Below the pieces are notes generated by a model, which saw only the letters and a list, made by a program, of their open reading frames with translations, was not told where the DNA came from and did no database searches. DNA of 64,000 bases from Burkholderiaceae bacterium (lineage in GTDB: Bacteria; Pseudomonadota; Gammaproteobacteria; Burkholderiales; Burkholderiaceae): contig CANFMT010000010.1 of the NCBI GenBank assembly GCA_947448415.1, positions 22,380 through 86,379 of the forward strand. Reading direction: 5' to 3'. The translations under genes were made by a program, and so were the position numbers. Positions 1 to 9,111 of this stretch are shown in pieces. Numbering within the stretch: position 1 is the first letter of the stretch; the number at the start of each line of letters is the position of its first letter.

Positions 1-448
1 TTTTACTACTGAGCAAGATGGAGATGTGAAGCTTATAGAGCGGCTTTTACAGGCGATGCATGACTCTAAGGTAGATTTTACAAATCTATTCAGATCTCTT
101 GGTGAGATTAAGATCAACGCCCCTATCAATTCAATATCATGCAGAGATGAATTTATTGATCGCAATACATTTGATCAATGGCTTGAGGATTACATTGCTC
201 GCTTAGGACTTGAATCTTGCAATGACCTTGCTCGAAAAATGCAGATGGATGCCATTAATCCTAAGTTCATTCTCAGAAATCATCTGGCTCAAATTGCCAT
301 TGAAAAGGCGCAGAAGAAAGATTTCTCTGAGATAAACGTACTGCTAAGGATATTAGAGAATCCATACGACGATCATGATGCATATGAATCTTATGCAATC
401 CCACCATCACCTGATTTAGCAGCCGTTGAAGTAAGTTGTTCCTCTTGA
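1..448 (+). CDS. selO: Protein adenylyltransferase SelO (YdiU/UPF0061), C-terminal part
   Basis: This is the 3' end of a gene that enters from the left edge; the frame is already open at base 2, so the GTG at 26 is internal and not the start. About 149 residues are present. They contain the conserved end of the SelO pseudokinase family, with NPKFILRN, a middle stretch ending [13 protein letters not shown], and the terminal [15 protein letters not shown]. SelO proteins transfer AMP to other proteins and carry a conserved Cys or selenocysteine near the C-terminus; here it is the Cys of the final CSS. The kinase-like core lies outside the window. msrB follows after 28 bp, and both are linked to redox stress in other bacteria. 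Family assignment is firm; the partner proteins are unknown. Confidence 0.9.
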   Translation, partial: FTTEQDGDVKLIERLLQAMHDSKVDFTNLFRSLGEIKINAPINSISCRDEFIDRNTFDQWLEDYIARLGLESCNDLARKMQMDAINPKFILRNHLAQIAIEKAQKKDFSEINVLLRILENPYDDHDAYESYAIPPSPDLAAVEVSCSS

Positions 449-476
449 TGCGCCAATCAATAACCAATCACACTCT

Positions 477-887
477 ATGAAAAAAACAGATCAAGAATAT
501 AAAGAAACCTTAAGCGATATTGAGTATCGCGTTACGCGTGAAGCCGCTACAGAAAGGCCCTTTACTGGCAAATACTGGGATCATTGGGATCAAGGGGAAT
601 ATCAGTGCATTTGCTGCAATACTCCACTATTTTTATCGAACACCAAATTTGATGCTGGCTGCGGTTGGCCCAGCTACAGTCAAGCCGAAAATGAATCCAA
701 TATTAAGGAAATTCGTGATAATAGTCATGGAATGATACGCACTGAAGTCCGTTGCGCTCATTGCGACGCCCATTTGGGGCATGTATTTAATGATGGGCCA
801 AATCCTACGGGATTGCGCTATTGCATTAACTCTGCATCCTTACAGTTTGAACCCAGCGACAACGCCAAACTTGCGAAGGAAGGTTAA
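477..887 (+). CDS. msrB: Peptide methionine-R-sulfoxide reductase MsrB
   Basis: This enzyme reduces the R epimer of methionine sulfoxide in proteins and is cytoplasmic, with no signal peptide. The 136 residues match the usual MsrB length. Two CxxC pairs (C44/C47 and C93/C96) form the structural zinc site. The catalytic cysteine is C116 in RYCINSASL, and C62 in DAGCGWPSY is the likely resolving cysteine. GHVFNDGP, a hallmark stretch, is at about 101-108. The gene starts 28 bp after selO on the same strand and probably shares its transcript. A second reading frame inside it (520-735) is only a shadow. Confidence 0.95.
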   Translation: MKKTDQEYKETLSDIEYRVTREAATERPFTGKYWDHWDQGEYQCICCNTPLFLSNTKFDAGCGWPSYSQAENESNIKEIRDNSHGMIRTEVRCAHCDAHLGHVFNDGPNPTGLRYCINSASLQFEPSDNAKLAKEG

Positions 888-925
888 AAATAAGTCAGGC
901 TTTAAATAGCTGGATAATCCCCGAT

Positions 926-1474
926 ATGAAATTTTTATTTGACCTCTTCCCTATTATTCTATTTTTTATCGCCTTTAAATTTGGTGATATCTATACCGCA
1001 ACGATTGTGGCTATGGTGGCTACTATTGGTCAAATTTTATGGGTGTATTACCGACACCGCAAAATTGATGCCATGCAATGGGTTAGTCTGATCATGATTG
1101 TGGTGTTTGGAAGCCTAACTATTTTCCTGCATGACAAAACCTTTATTCAGCTCAAACCCACTGCTCTTTACTGGCTTTTTTCAGGCACATTGCTGATCAG
1201 CGCTCAGTTCTTCAATAAAAATTGGATACAGGCGCTTATGGGAAAGCAAGTAACCTTGAAGCCCATGAATTCACATTCGGTTTGGCATAGACTGAACCTC
1301 GCCTGGTCCGCCTTTTTCTTTTTAATGGGCGCACTAAACTTGTATATCGCCTTTGAATATTCCGAAGAGACTTGGGTGAATTTCAAATTATTTGGCACCA
1401 CAGGCTTGCTGGTTGTTTTTGTCATTCTCCAGGGGGTTTGGCTTTCTCGGCATATGGAGCACCCTTCCGAATGA
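926..1474 (+). CDS. yciB: Inner membrane-spanning protein YciB (septation protein A family)
   Basis: This 182-residue integral membrane protein has about five hydrophobic helices (near 3-21, 24-42, 50-67, 80-96, 121-142 and 150-170 by eye, the first two possibly continuous). The opening MKFLFDLFPIILFFIAFK and the central WLFSGTLLISAQFFNKNWIQALMGKQVTL are characteristic of YciB/IspA. The family affects cell-envelope integrity and septation in enterobacteria and intracellular spread in Shigella. The biochemical activity is not known. It lies 38 bp after msrB and its stop overlaps the next gene's start in an ATGA, which suggests translational coupling to the BolA protein. Confidence 0.93.
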   Translation: MKFLFDLFPIILFFIAFKFGDIYTATIVAMVATIGQILWVYYRHRKIDAMQWVSLIMIVVFGSLTIFLHDKTFIQLKPTALYWLFSGTLLISAQFFNKNWIQALMGKQVTLKPMNSHSVWHRLNLAWSAFFFLMGALNLYIAFEYSEETWVNFKLFGTTGLLVVFVILQGVWLSRHMEHPSE

Positions 1475-1755
1475 GCATTAACCAAAGGCGCATGTCCTTA
1501 TTTGAGGAAGACTTACGCAAAGCCTTTTCCGTTACATATCTTGAAATTGAAGATGAAAGTCATTTGCATGCTGGTCATGCTGGTGCAGCCAGTGGTGGCG
1601 GACACTTTAAGCTGACCATAATTTCACCGGATTTTAAGGAATTAAGCCCTGTAGCTAGGCACCGAGCGGTATATGCAGCCCTGAACCGACATATGCCCCA
1701 AGAAATTCATGCATTAACCATCTTAGCCAAAACGCCCGATGACGCCTTCAACTGA
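1471..1755 (+). CDS. BolA family protein
   Basis: I chose the ATG at 1471, which overlaps the yciB stop in ATGA, giving 94 residues; a frame open further upstream (from 1372) would lie inside yciB. A later ATG at 1492 is possible. The protein has the BolA/KH-like fold markers: ESHLHAGHAGAASGGGHF, with the histidine-rich loop that coordinates iron-sulfur clusters together with monothiol glutaredoxins, then SPVARHRAVYAALNRHM and IHALTILAKTP. BolA proteins act in iron-sulfur trafficking and in stress and morphology control. The neighbourhood (yciB upstream, a periplasmic isomerase downstream) is common in Burkholderiales. Confidence 0.92.
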   Translation: MSINQRRMSLFEEDLRKAFSVTYLEIEDESHLHAGHAGAASGGGHFKLTIISPDFKELSPVARHRAVYAALNRHMPQEIHALTILAKTPDDAFN

Positions 1756-1805
1756 TGCTGATCTAAAATAAACCCTACTAAAACCTGTTTAATACAAAAA
1801 TCCTT

Positions 1806-2600
1806 ATGCTTAATACACGTCAAATTTTTGCCCTCAGCGCAATCAGCGCCGCTCTTATTTCAACAAATGTTGTGGCTCAAAATGCCGTAATTGTGAATGG
1901 CAAATCCATTCCAAAAGCACAATTAGACAAACTTGTACAAAAATCAGGTCAACCTGATAACCCGCAAGTGCGTGATCAAGCTCGTGAGATGCTTGTTACA
2001 AGAGAGCTAATTTTGCAAGAAGCAGATAAGCGTGGCGTTATTCAAAATGAACTTGTACGCGAGCAATTAGAACAAGCTCGTATGGGTGTTCTGATCGCGG
2101 CTGTATTTGAGGATTATGTTGAAAAAGAAGGCGTGGCAGAAGCAGATTTAAAAAATGCCTACGAGACAGTTAAAGTCCAATACACCGGTAAGGAGTATCA
2201 CGTCGAACACATCCTGGTAGAAAAAGAGTCTGATGCCAAGGCAATCATTGCTCAAATCAAGGCCGGTGGAAATTTTGAAGATATTGCAAAAGCAAAATCT
2301 CAAGATCCTGGGTCCGCTAAGAATGGTGGCGATCTAGGATGGGTTAGTGATAAAGCGCTGGTACCTGAATTTTCTAAATCAATGGTTCAACTCAAGAATG
2401 GTCAGATTACAGATAAGCCAGTGAAGTCTCAATTCGGCTGGCATATCATCAAGATGGTTGATGTACGTGATGTTAAAGCACCAAGCATGGAAGAAATTAA
2501 GGATCAACTTAAACAGATGATCATGTCAGATAAGAATTGGCAAAAAGCGAAGTTTTCAGAGATGATGCAAAAACTACGCGCTAAGGCCAAGATTCAATAA
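1806..2600 (+). CDS. Periplasmic parvulin-type peptidyl-prolyl cis-trans isomerase
   Basis: The 264-residue protein has a signal peptide (residues 1-24, probable cleavage VVA/QN), a helical SurA/PpiD-like N-terminal part, one PpiC-type rotamase domain at about 130-225 and a charged C-terminal helix. The domain is recognised from YHVEHILVEKESDAKAI, NGGDLGWVSDKALVPEF and SQFGWHIIKM. It should accelerate proline isomerisation in exported proteins. Single-parvulin secreted enzymes of this size are common in Burkholderiales downstream of bolA. The start ATG at 1806 is preceded by an A-rich leader with no strong ribosome-binding site. It ends 10 bp before the convergent MFS gene. Confidence 0.9.
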   Translation: MLNTRQIFALSAISAALISTNVVAQNAVIVNGKSIPKAQLDKLVQKSGQPDNPQVRDQAREMLVTRELILQEADKRGVIQNELVREQLEQARMGVLIAAVFEDYVEKEGVAEADLKNAYETVKVQYTGKEYHVEHILVEKESDAKAIIAQIKAGGNFEDIAKAKSQDPGSAKNGGDLGWVSDKALVPEFSKSMVQLKNGQITDKPVKSQFGWHIIKMVDVRDVKAPSMEEIKDQLKQMIMSDKNWQKAKFSEMMQKLRAKAKIQ

Positions 2601-2610
2601 AGCAATGTTT

Positions 2611-3768
2611 TTATTGGCTTGGGTAGTGGCGAGGTCTTAGCTTCTGAATCGCCATACCCGCCATACCGCAAGCAAATGCCGACATCACAAAAACATCCCT
2701 AGGCTGAGATAACTCCCAAATCCAGCCAGCAAATAACCCGCCAAGAGTTCCGCCTAAGCCATATGAAATAGTCGCCATAAGAGCCTGCCCGCGTGCTTGC
2801 AACGGACCTGTAAACCAACGCTGTAATAACTTTGTAGCCGCGCTATGGTGAGCGGCAAAAGTACCTGCATGCATTAACTGAGCCAGAATAAGTACTGAAG
2901 TAATCGGCAAAAAAGCTATCAAAATAAAGCGCAACACCCCTACCCCAAAAGCCGCCTGCAATACTACCTCAGCATCTAGCCTACTTAAAACCTTGCTTTG
3001 GAAATAGAAAAATATTACTTCTGCCAGAACACCCAAAGCCCAAAAAAGTCCTATTTGAAATTTATCGTATCCAAGATCTGCCAAATATAAAGAATAGAAA
3101 ACATACAAAGAGGCGTGAGCAAAAATCATAAAAAATCCTGATAGCAAAAACCAGCGTACATCAGGATTAAATAACACTACAAGCAACTCGCCCTTGACCA
3201 TTTTTCGCCGCTCCATCTTAGGCTCATGCAATAAGAAAGTTACCAAGGCTAAGGAAGCTAACACAATAGTGCCAACAATGGGATATAACTCAATGGTGTT
3301 GCGTTGAAACAATTCACCAGCAATTAGCACCATAGCTATGAAGCCTATGGATCCCCAAAGACGTAGGCGACCATAGCGCTTATCAAAAGAATTATCTTTA
3401 TACAAAGCATGTATCGTGGCAGATTCGCCAAGTGGCATCAGACTACTAAGGATGGTGTGCAATACAAACATCCAAATAAAAAAGCCTAAGTAACTCTGTA
3501 AAAAGTAAATACAGATAAAGATAACTGCGGCCAAGCAAGCGCAAAAACGAATGATACTGATGCGATTAGATAAATAGTCAGATAGCCACCCCCATGAGAA
3601 TGGACCGACAATGCGAGTGATTTGCAGCATTGACATGAGTGCCGCAATTTCAATAACGCTAAATCCGCGATCTAAAAAAAATAGACTCGCATAAGGAGAA
3701 ACCAGACCTACATAGGCAAAATATAAAAAGAAAAAGGACCCGAAGGCCCAGCGAAGTGAAGGCGTCAT
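2611..3768 (-). CDS. MFS transporter, HcaT/phenylpropionate-permease-like
   Basis: The protein has 385 residues with about 12 hydrophobic segments, typical of a major facilitator. The opening WAFGSFFFLYFAYVGLVSPY and the stretch LWGSIGFIAMV match the MFS_1-like group that includes E. coli HcaT (3-phenylpropionate) and YcaD-type carriers. A cytoplasmic loop WLSDYLSNR at about 60-68 corresponds to motif A. The substrate cannot be read from the sequence; neighbours (aroC, 15 bp upstream in transcription order) only loosely suggest an aromatic link. It is probably co-transcribed after aroC. Confidence 0.85.
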   Translation of the reverse strand: MTPSLRWAFGSFFFLYFAYVGLVSPYASLFFLDRGFSVIEIAALMSMLQITRIVGPFSWGWLSDYLSNRISIIRFCACLAAVIFICIYFLQSYLGFFIWMFVLHTILSSLMPLGESATIHALYKDNSFDKRYGRLRLWGSIGFIAMVLIAGELFQRNTIELYPIVGTIVLASLALVTFLLHEPKMERRKMVKGELLVVLFNPDVRWFLLSGFFMIFAHASLYVFYSLYLADLGYDKFQIGLFWALGVLAEVIFFYFQSKVLSRLDAEVVLQAAFGVGVLRFILIAFLPITSVLILAQLMHAGTFAAHHSAATKLLQRWFTGPLQARGQALMATISYGLGGTLGGLFAGWIWELSQPRDVFVMSAFACGMAGMAIQKLRPRHYPSQ

Positions 3769-3783
3769 ATCAGATAGTGAATA

Positions 3784-4899
3784 CTAGTCCTGGCTAGATC
3801 CCGGCTGAGCAGCTGGAATAGAAGGATTTGGGAGTGAGACATCAGCGCACTGGGCGCGATGACGCAGGGCATGATCCATGATGACTAATGCCAGCATTGC
3901 TTCAGCAATAGGTGTGGCGCGAATACCAACGCACGGATCATGGCGCCCTTTAGTCTGAACGGTAATTGGATTACCCGCCAGATCAACAGACTGTTTAGGA
4001 CTCAAAATGCTTGAGGTAGGCTTAATCGCAATCGATACTCGCAAGTCTTGGCCACTGCTGATGCCGCCTAGTGTCCCCCCGGAATTATTGCTAGCAAACC
4101 CATTGGGATGGAGTTCGTCTCCATGCTCACTTCCACGCTGAGCGACTGAGTCAAATCCAGATCCGATCTCTACACCCTTCACAGCATTAATTCCCATCAT
4201 GGCATGCGCAATATCTGCATCCAATTTATCGAACAAAGGCTCGCCCAAGCCAATGGGAACATTGCGTGCGCGCACTTCAATGCGAGCACCACAAGAATCC
4301 CCTGCTTTGCGTAACTCATCCATATAGTTTTCAAGCTGGGGAATGATTTCCCCATTCGCCGCAAAAAAAGGATTATTTTCTATTTCCGAAGCGTCTTTAA
4401 ATGGAATCTCAAGTTGACCCAGTTGGCTCATATAGCCATAAAACTCGGTTCCATATTTCTCATGCAGCCACTTCTTAGCAATTGCAGCAGCCGCAACAAC
4501 AGGCGCTGTTAATCTTGCTGAAGAGCGACCACCGCCGCGGGGATCGCGAATTCCATATTTGTACTGATAGGCATAGTCAGCATGCCCAGGTCGGAATGTT
4601 TGCAAAATATTGCCGTAATCCTGACTACGCTGGTCGGTATTGCGAATTAATAAAGCGATTGGGGTGCCAGTAGTTTTGCCCTCAAAGACGCCAGACAAAA
4701 TTTCAACCCTGTCCTCTTCTTTACGTTGAGTAACATGGCGCGAGGTACCAGGTTTACGTCTATCCAAGTCAATTTGGAGATCTGCCTCGGATAAAGCCAT
4801 TCCTGGTGGGCAACCATCCACTACAGCTCCGATTGCCGGTCCATGAGACTCACCAAAAGTGGTTACAGTAAAAAGAAGGCCTAAAGTATTTCCTGACAT
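3784..4899 (-). CDS. aroC: Chorismate synthase
   Basis: AroC makes chorismate from 5-enolpyruvylshikimate-3-phosphate using reduced FMN, the last common step of aromatic amino-acid, folate and quinone synthesis. All three family signatures are visible: [12 protein letters not shown] near residue 13 (with the catalytic His19), [11 protein letters not shown] near 125 and [17 protein letters not shown] near 320. The length of 371 residues is normal, with a short poorly conserved tail. The start ATG at 4899 sits directly before the recognised N-terminus. The MFS gene follows after 15 bp on the same strand. Confidence 0.97.
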   Translation of the reverse strand: MSGNTLGLLFTVTTFGESHGPAIGAVVDGCPPGMALSEADLQIDLDRRKPGTSRHVTQRKEEDRVEILSGVFEGKTTGTPIALLIRNTDQRSQDYGNILQTFRPGHADYAYQYKYGIRDPRGGGRSSARLTAPVVAAAAIAKKWLHEKYGTEFYGYMSQLGQLEIPFKDASEIENNPFFAANGEIIPQLENYMDELRKAGDSCGARIEVRARNVPIGLGEPLFDKLDADIAHAMMGINAVKGVEIGSGFDSVAQRGSEHGDELHPNGFASNNSGGTLGGISSGQDLRVSIAIKPTSSILSPKQSVDLAGNPITVQTKGRHDPCVGIRATPIAEAMLALVIMDHALRHRAQCADVSLPNPSIPAAQPGSSQD

Positions 4900-4943
4900 G
4901 ACGCCATTATGTCATTTGTCAGGGATTTTTGGGCTAAGACTGC

Positions 4944-5399
4944 TTAGTTTGCCGTCTTTTCAGCGTCCTCAGGCCAATCCCGAATGTACGCCTTAAGCAT
5001 CGTATTTTCGAAATCTTGAGCCTCAACCACCGATTTTGCAACGTCGTAAAAGGAGATGACTCCCATGAGCATTTTTTGATCGACTACCGGTAAATAGCGA
5101 GCGTGATCGACCAACATCATCCGGCGAACCTCGTCTATTTCGGTCTCCATATTGCAAGTCAAGGGTTTTTGATTCATGACTGCGTTGACCTGTAAACCGT
5201 CTAATTTGCCATGATGTTTGGCTAGTGCAGAAATAACCTCGCGGAAAGTGAGAATGCCAACTAGCTTGTCGTACTCCATCACAACCAAGGAGCCGATGTC
5301 ATGCTCGCTCATCACTAATACGGCCGTTTGCAATGCTGTATCAGGCGCAACAGTGAATAAGGTGCTGCCCTTTACGCGCAATATGTCACGAACTTTCAT
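4944..5399 (-). CDS. CBS-pair domain protein
   Basis: This small cytoplasmic protein of 151 residues consists almost entirely of two CBS motifs (about 1-60 and 72-135), including IGSLVVMEYDKLVGILTFREVI and RYLPVVDQKMLMGVISFYDVAKSVV. CBS pairs bind adenosine nucleotides and sense energy or ionic state. Here no effector domain is attached, so the protein may act as a stand-alone sensor on a partner. The start at 5399 has a good ribosome-binding site (CCGGAG in the upstream strand). The gene lies between yihY-like and aroC genes on the same strand but with spacers of 44 and 78 bp. Confidence 0.85.
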   Translation of the reverse strand: MKVRDILRVKGSTLFTVAPDTALQTAVLVMSEHDIGSLVVMEYDKLVGILTFREVISALAKHHGKLDGLQVNAVMNQKPLTCNMETEIDEVRRMMLVDHARYLPVVDQKMLMGVISFYDVAKSVVEAQDFENTMLKAYIRDWPEDAEKTAN

Positions 5400-5477
5400 T
5401 TTGTCTCCGGAGGTAATCCATGTATAGACTCAATATAGCCTTATGCCCTATTTCAATCAAGGCTTTATGGGGCACTT

Positions 5478-6326
5478 TTAGTAACGAATAACCCTAATGA
5501 CACCACTTCGAATGTCAGGGAGATTGGCCACCAATACAGCGCCAGCAAGCGTAATCCACCAGGTCATGTAAATCCAAATTAAACCCAGGGGGAATATTGC
5601 AAAAGCCCCGTAAACAGTTTTATAGAAGGCGGTATTGCTTAAAAAGATGGCAAATCCAAATTTCATCAGTTCGAATGCTAGGGCCGCAAAAAAAGCGCCT
5701 GAAAAAGCGTCCACCCAGAGTATCTTTGCATACGGCAAGACTTTATAAACAACCGCAAAAACAGCTACAGCCATCAATATTGGAGCAAATATAGCGATTA
5801 CGCGAAATCCAAATGAAATTGCCTTAATCCAGCCCTCTGATGCGCTAAACAACATCCCACTTAAATAGATTCCCATGCCCAACAATATTGGAGCTACAAA
5901 AGTGGCAGCACCATAAATCATGATTTTTTTATGCAATGGCCTACTCTGGGTGACTTTAAATATTTGATTGAATGCAGCCTCAATTACCGCAAGGGTCATG
6001 AGAGCTGTAACTACAAGACCACCTAAACCAACGAATGTCAGACCGCTTGCCTTGGCGGAAAATTGGTCTAAATACATAAATACCTGCTGATTAATGCCCC
6101 CAGGCATATAAGTTTCCAGCAACCAGTTTCTAAAGGTATTCTTTACTTGAATGACGCTAGGCAGGTAGCCAATAAGCATTGTGGCTATCGTGATCATTGG
6201 CACCAGCGAAAGCGTAGTTGTAAAAGACAGGCTGGCTGCGATTTGCTTCAAATTTTGACCGCGATTTCGCTCCCAGATCTCTTTGCCCAGGGAGAGCCAT
6301 AATTGAGGATTACGAATAATGCGCAT
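5478..6326 (-). CDS. YihY/BrkB family inner membrane protein
   Basis: The 282-residue protein has six hydrophobic segments and the family's N-terminal amphipathic region ending QIAASLSFTTTLSLVPMITI. Other marks are FMYLDQFSAKASGLTFVGL and the late FGLIWIYMTWWITLAGA. YihY/BrkB proteins were once called RNase BN by mistake; their function is still unclear, with proposals including transport or envelope roles. It is divergently transcribed from wrbA with only 22 bp between the two start codons, so each promoter must overlap the other gene's 5' end. Confidence 0.88.
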   Translation of the reverse strand: MRIIRNPQLWLSLGKEIWERNRGQNLKQIAASLSFTTTLSLVPMITIATMLIGYLPSVIQVKNTFRNWLLETYMPGGINQQVFMYLDQFSAKASGLTFVGLGGLVVTALMTLAVIEAAFNQIFKVTQSRPLHKKIMIYGAATFVAPILLGMGIYLSGMLFSASEGWIKAISFGFRVIAIFAPILMAVAVFAVVYKVLPYAKILWVDAFSGAFFAALAFELMKFGFAIFLSNTAFYKTVYGAFAIFPLGLIWIYMTWWITLAGAVLVANLPDIRSGVIRVIRY

Positions 6327-6339
6327 CGCCGTATCATAA

Positions 6340-6951
<612 letters not shown>

Positions 6952-6975
6952 TTGCTGCAATTTCGTCAGAAAAAT

Positions 6976-7365
6976 ATGTATAAAAAACTACTGCAAAAAA
7001 ATCCATATCAACTTCTAGCTACTGCTGCATTTATTGATTTGTTTATTCTGTGCGTGTGCTGGGAGTGGTTCATATCGCCATTGAGACCTGGCGGTTCTTG
7101 GTTAATATTAAAAGGGGTTCCCCTCTTATTTGCAATTCCGGGTTTATGGAAAGGCAAGATTTACACAATGCAGTGGGCATCTATGTTAATTTTGCTTTAC
7201 GATACTGAAGGATTAGTTCGCATTTTAGAAACAGGCGCTAATTTTTGGCTTGCCTTGCTCGAAACAATTCTTGCTACAACAGGCTTTGTATGCCTATTAA
7301 TTTATTTGAAGCCGATAAAAAAAGAGGCAAAAAGTAGGCAGAAAACAAAAGAGGCAGAACATTAA
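6976..7365 (+). CDS. DUF2069 small inner membrane protein
   Basis: I place the start at the ATG at 6976, giving 129 residues, rather than at the in-frame TTG at 6952 directly after the wrbA stop. Four hydrophobic helices are visible. WEWFISPLRPGGSWLILKGVPLLF followed by GLWKGKIYTMQWASMLIL is typical of DUF2069, a family of unknown function usually found beside wrbA in betaproteobacteria. The last base of its stop codon is shared with the next gene's ATG (TAATG), so the downstream dehydrogenase is likely coupled to it. Confidence 0.85.
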   Translation: MYKKLLQKNPYQLLATAAFIDLFILCVCWEWFISPLRPGGSWLILKGVPLLFAIPGLWKGKIYTMQWASMLILLYDTEGLVRILETGANFWLALLETILATTGFVCLLIYLKPIKKEAKSRQKTKEAEH

Positions 7366-8780
7366 TGCAAGCCTTCATTACTCAGCTGCAGACATTCCTT
7401 AAGCCTTCATTCTTGCTTACTGTGGAAATTGATAAGGCACCCTATTTAACGGATTGGCGCAAAAAGTTCACTGGCAAGGCTTTGGCTGTATTACTCCCGG
7501 GCACCACCGATGAAGTCGCAAAAATTGTTCAACTATGCGCCGAGCATCAAGTCGCAATAGTTCCACAGGGTGGGCATACTGGTTTTTGCGGTGGCGCCAC
7601 GCCAGATACAAGCGGCAGTCAAATTATCATGAACTTTAAGCGCATGAATCAAATTCTTGATGTCGATGTTGCCAATCAAACCATTACCGTTGAAGCCGGC
7701 TGCATTTTGCAAGCCATACAAGAAAAAGCAGCATCACATGGTTTCCTGTTTCCTTTAAGCCTTGGTGCTGAAGGAAGTTGCATGATTGGTGGAAATCTTG
7801 CGACCAATGCAGGAGGCACCAATGTTCTTCGATATGGCAATACTCGTGATTTATGTTTAGGACTTGAGGTAGTTACCGCTAAGGGTGAAATATGGAATGG
7901 CCTAAAAGGTTTGCGTAAAGATAATACTGGGTATGATTTACGTGATTTATTTATTGGCTCAGAAGGTACACTTGGCATTATTACCACTGCCGTTTTAAAG
8001 CTTTACCCCCTCCCTATTTCCCAGTGGGCAACACTGGTAGCCACTGACAATATTGCATCCACAATATCTCTATTAAATTTGTTTCAAAAACGAGCAAACT
8101 CGTTGTTAACCGGATTTGAAATGATGACAAGGGATTCTTTGGATTTAAATACCAAGCATTTCCCTCACATGTCAAATCCCTTAAAAGGAAATCCTCCTTA
8201 CACAGTTCTTATTGAGCTTTCAGATCATGAAAGTGAGGAACATGTCAAAGATCTGCTGCAGTCTGTTCTTGAGGAAGCATTTGAATCTAACTTAATTACC
8301 GATGCAGTTATTGCTAGCAATCTCAGTCAGGCAAATTTATTTTGGCAAATGCGAGAACACATTACTCTTGCACAAGCAGAGGAAGGCGCCAATCTTAAGC
8401 ATGACATCACCATTCCTTTGTCGTCGCTAGATAGCTTTATTACTGCGACTGATCAGATCATCAGATCCAAGTATCCAGGGGTAAGAGTCATCAACTTTGG
8501 CCATTTAGGTGATGGCAACCTCCACTACAACATTGCACCGCCGTCAGACAGGGATCCCAAGAGCTTTAACCAGGAGAATGAAAAACCTATTATGGAGCTG
8601 GTATATGGTCAGGTTGAGCGCTGCCAGGGCTCTATTTCTGCAGAGCACGGCATTGGGCAGCTTAAATTGATGGACCTAAGGGCTCACAAGGGAGATGTTG
8701 CCCACGACCTCATGAGAGCCCTTAAAACAGCCTTAGACCCACAAAATATCCTAAATCCACATAAAGTCATCTCTATTTGA
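7365..8780 (+). CDS. FAD-binding D-2-hydroxyacid dehydrogenase (GlcD/D2HGDH family)
   Basis: This is a 471-residue flavoprotein with an N-terminal FAD_binding_4 (PCMH) domain at about 35-215 and a C-terminal FAD-oxidase domain at about 220-470. FAD-contact stretches are IVPQGGHTGFCGGA, SLGAEGSCMIGGNLATNAGG and GSEGTLGIITTAVLKLYPLP. The substrate and metal-site stretch NFGHLGDGNLHYN and the late AEHGIGQLK are shared with D-2-hydroxyglutarate dehydrogenase, glycolate oxidase GlcD and D-lactate dehydrogenase. No GlcE or GlcF partner is adjacent, which favours a stand-alone D-2-hydroxyglutarate or D-lactate dehydrogenase. Electrons probably pass to a quinone or electron-transfer flavoprotein. The exact substrate is not determined. 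Confidence 0.88.
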   Translation: MQAFITQLQTFLKPSFLLTVEIDKAPYLTDWRKKFTGKALAVLLPGTTDEVAKIVQLCAEHQVAIVPQGGHTGFCGGATPDTSGSQIIMNFKRMNQILDVDVANQTITVEAGCILQAIQEKAASHGFLFPLSLGAEGSCMIGGNLATNAGGTNVLRYGNTRDLCLGLEVVTAKGEIWNGLKGLRKDNTGYDLRDLFIGSEGTLGIITTAVLKLYPLPISQWATLVATDNIASTISLLNLFQKRANSLLTGFEMMTRDSLDLNTKHFPHMSNPLKGNPPYTVLIELSDHESEEHVKDLLQSVLEEAFESNLITDAVIASNLSQANLFWQMREHITLAQAEEGANLKHDITIPLSSLDSFITATDQIIRSKYPGVRVINFGHLGDGNLHYNIAPPSDRDPKSFNQENEKPIMELVYGQVERCQGSISAEHGIGQLKLMDLRAHKGDVAHDLMRALKTALDPQNILNPHKVISI

Positions 8781-8795
8781 GAAATATTTCACTTT

Positions 8796-8815
8796 TTTGG
8801 TAAATATTTACCAAA
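8796..8815. promoter_or_regulatory. 20-bp perfect palindrome, candidate operator
   Basis: The sequence TTTGGTAAATATTTACCAAA is a perfect inverted repeat with no spacer, located between the dehydrogenase stop and the small gene at 8870. It lacks a following T-tract, so it is not a good intrinsic terminator. Its position 54 bp upstream of the small gene suits an operator for a dimeric regulator. No regulator is encoded next to it. Confidence 0.5.
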
Positions 8816-8869
8816 TCTTGTCATCTCTCTAGTTTTATCGCGCGTTGTATGCCCATGGAGGTGACAAAT

Positions 8870-9055
8870 ATGTCAACAAGACTTAAACGTTGGGCCCGTG
8901 CTATTCAAGAGATCGACTTGTCCAAAAGGACGCCTGAGATCGCAATTGGCTATTTAGATAGCAAATATCGCGATATTGCATGGCGTTATATCCGCATTCT
9001 CGGTTTTGAGCGCACCATTAGCTTCATGGCAAGCAATAACTTTCATCCAGAATAA
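8870..9055 (+). CDS. Small protein of 61 residues, function unknown
   Basis: I do not recognise this family with confidence. The frame opens at 8849, but a strong ribosome-binding site (GGAGGTGA) lies just before the ATG at 8870, so that start is preferred and gives 61 residues. The protein is basic at the N-terminus (STRLKRWARAIQEIDLSKR) and then has two likely helices, including YLDSKYRDIAWRYIRILGFERTISFMASN. It has no signal peptide, membrane helix or cysteine. It stands alone between a perfect palindrome upstream and a strong terminator downstream, so it is a monocistronic regulated unit. The excellent translation signal argues that it is really expressed. Confidence 0.65.
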   Translation: MSTRLKRWARAIQEIDLSKRTPEIAIGYLDSKYRDIAWRYIRILGFERTISFMASNNFHPE

Positions 9056-9059
9056 AATT

Positions 9060-9098
9060 AAAACCCTAATATATTGATTTTCTTAGGGTTTTTTCTTT
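9060..9098 (+). terminator. Rho-independent terminator after the small gene
   Basis: A 10-bp perfect stem (AAAACCCTAA pairing with TTAGGGTTTT) with a 13-base loop is followed by a T-rich run. It lies 5 bp after the 61-residue gene and faces the convergent hydrolase gene. Confidence 0.85.
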
Positions 9099-9111
9099 TC
9101 TTACTCCACTG

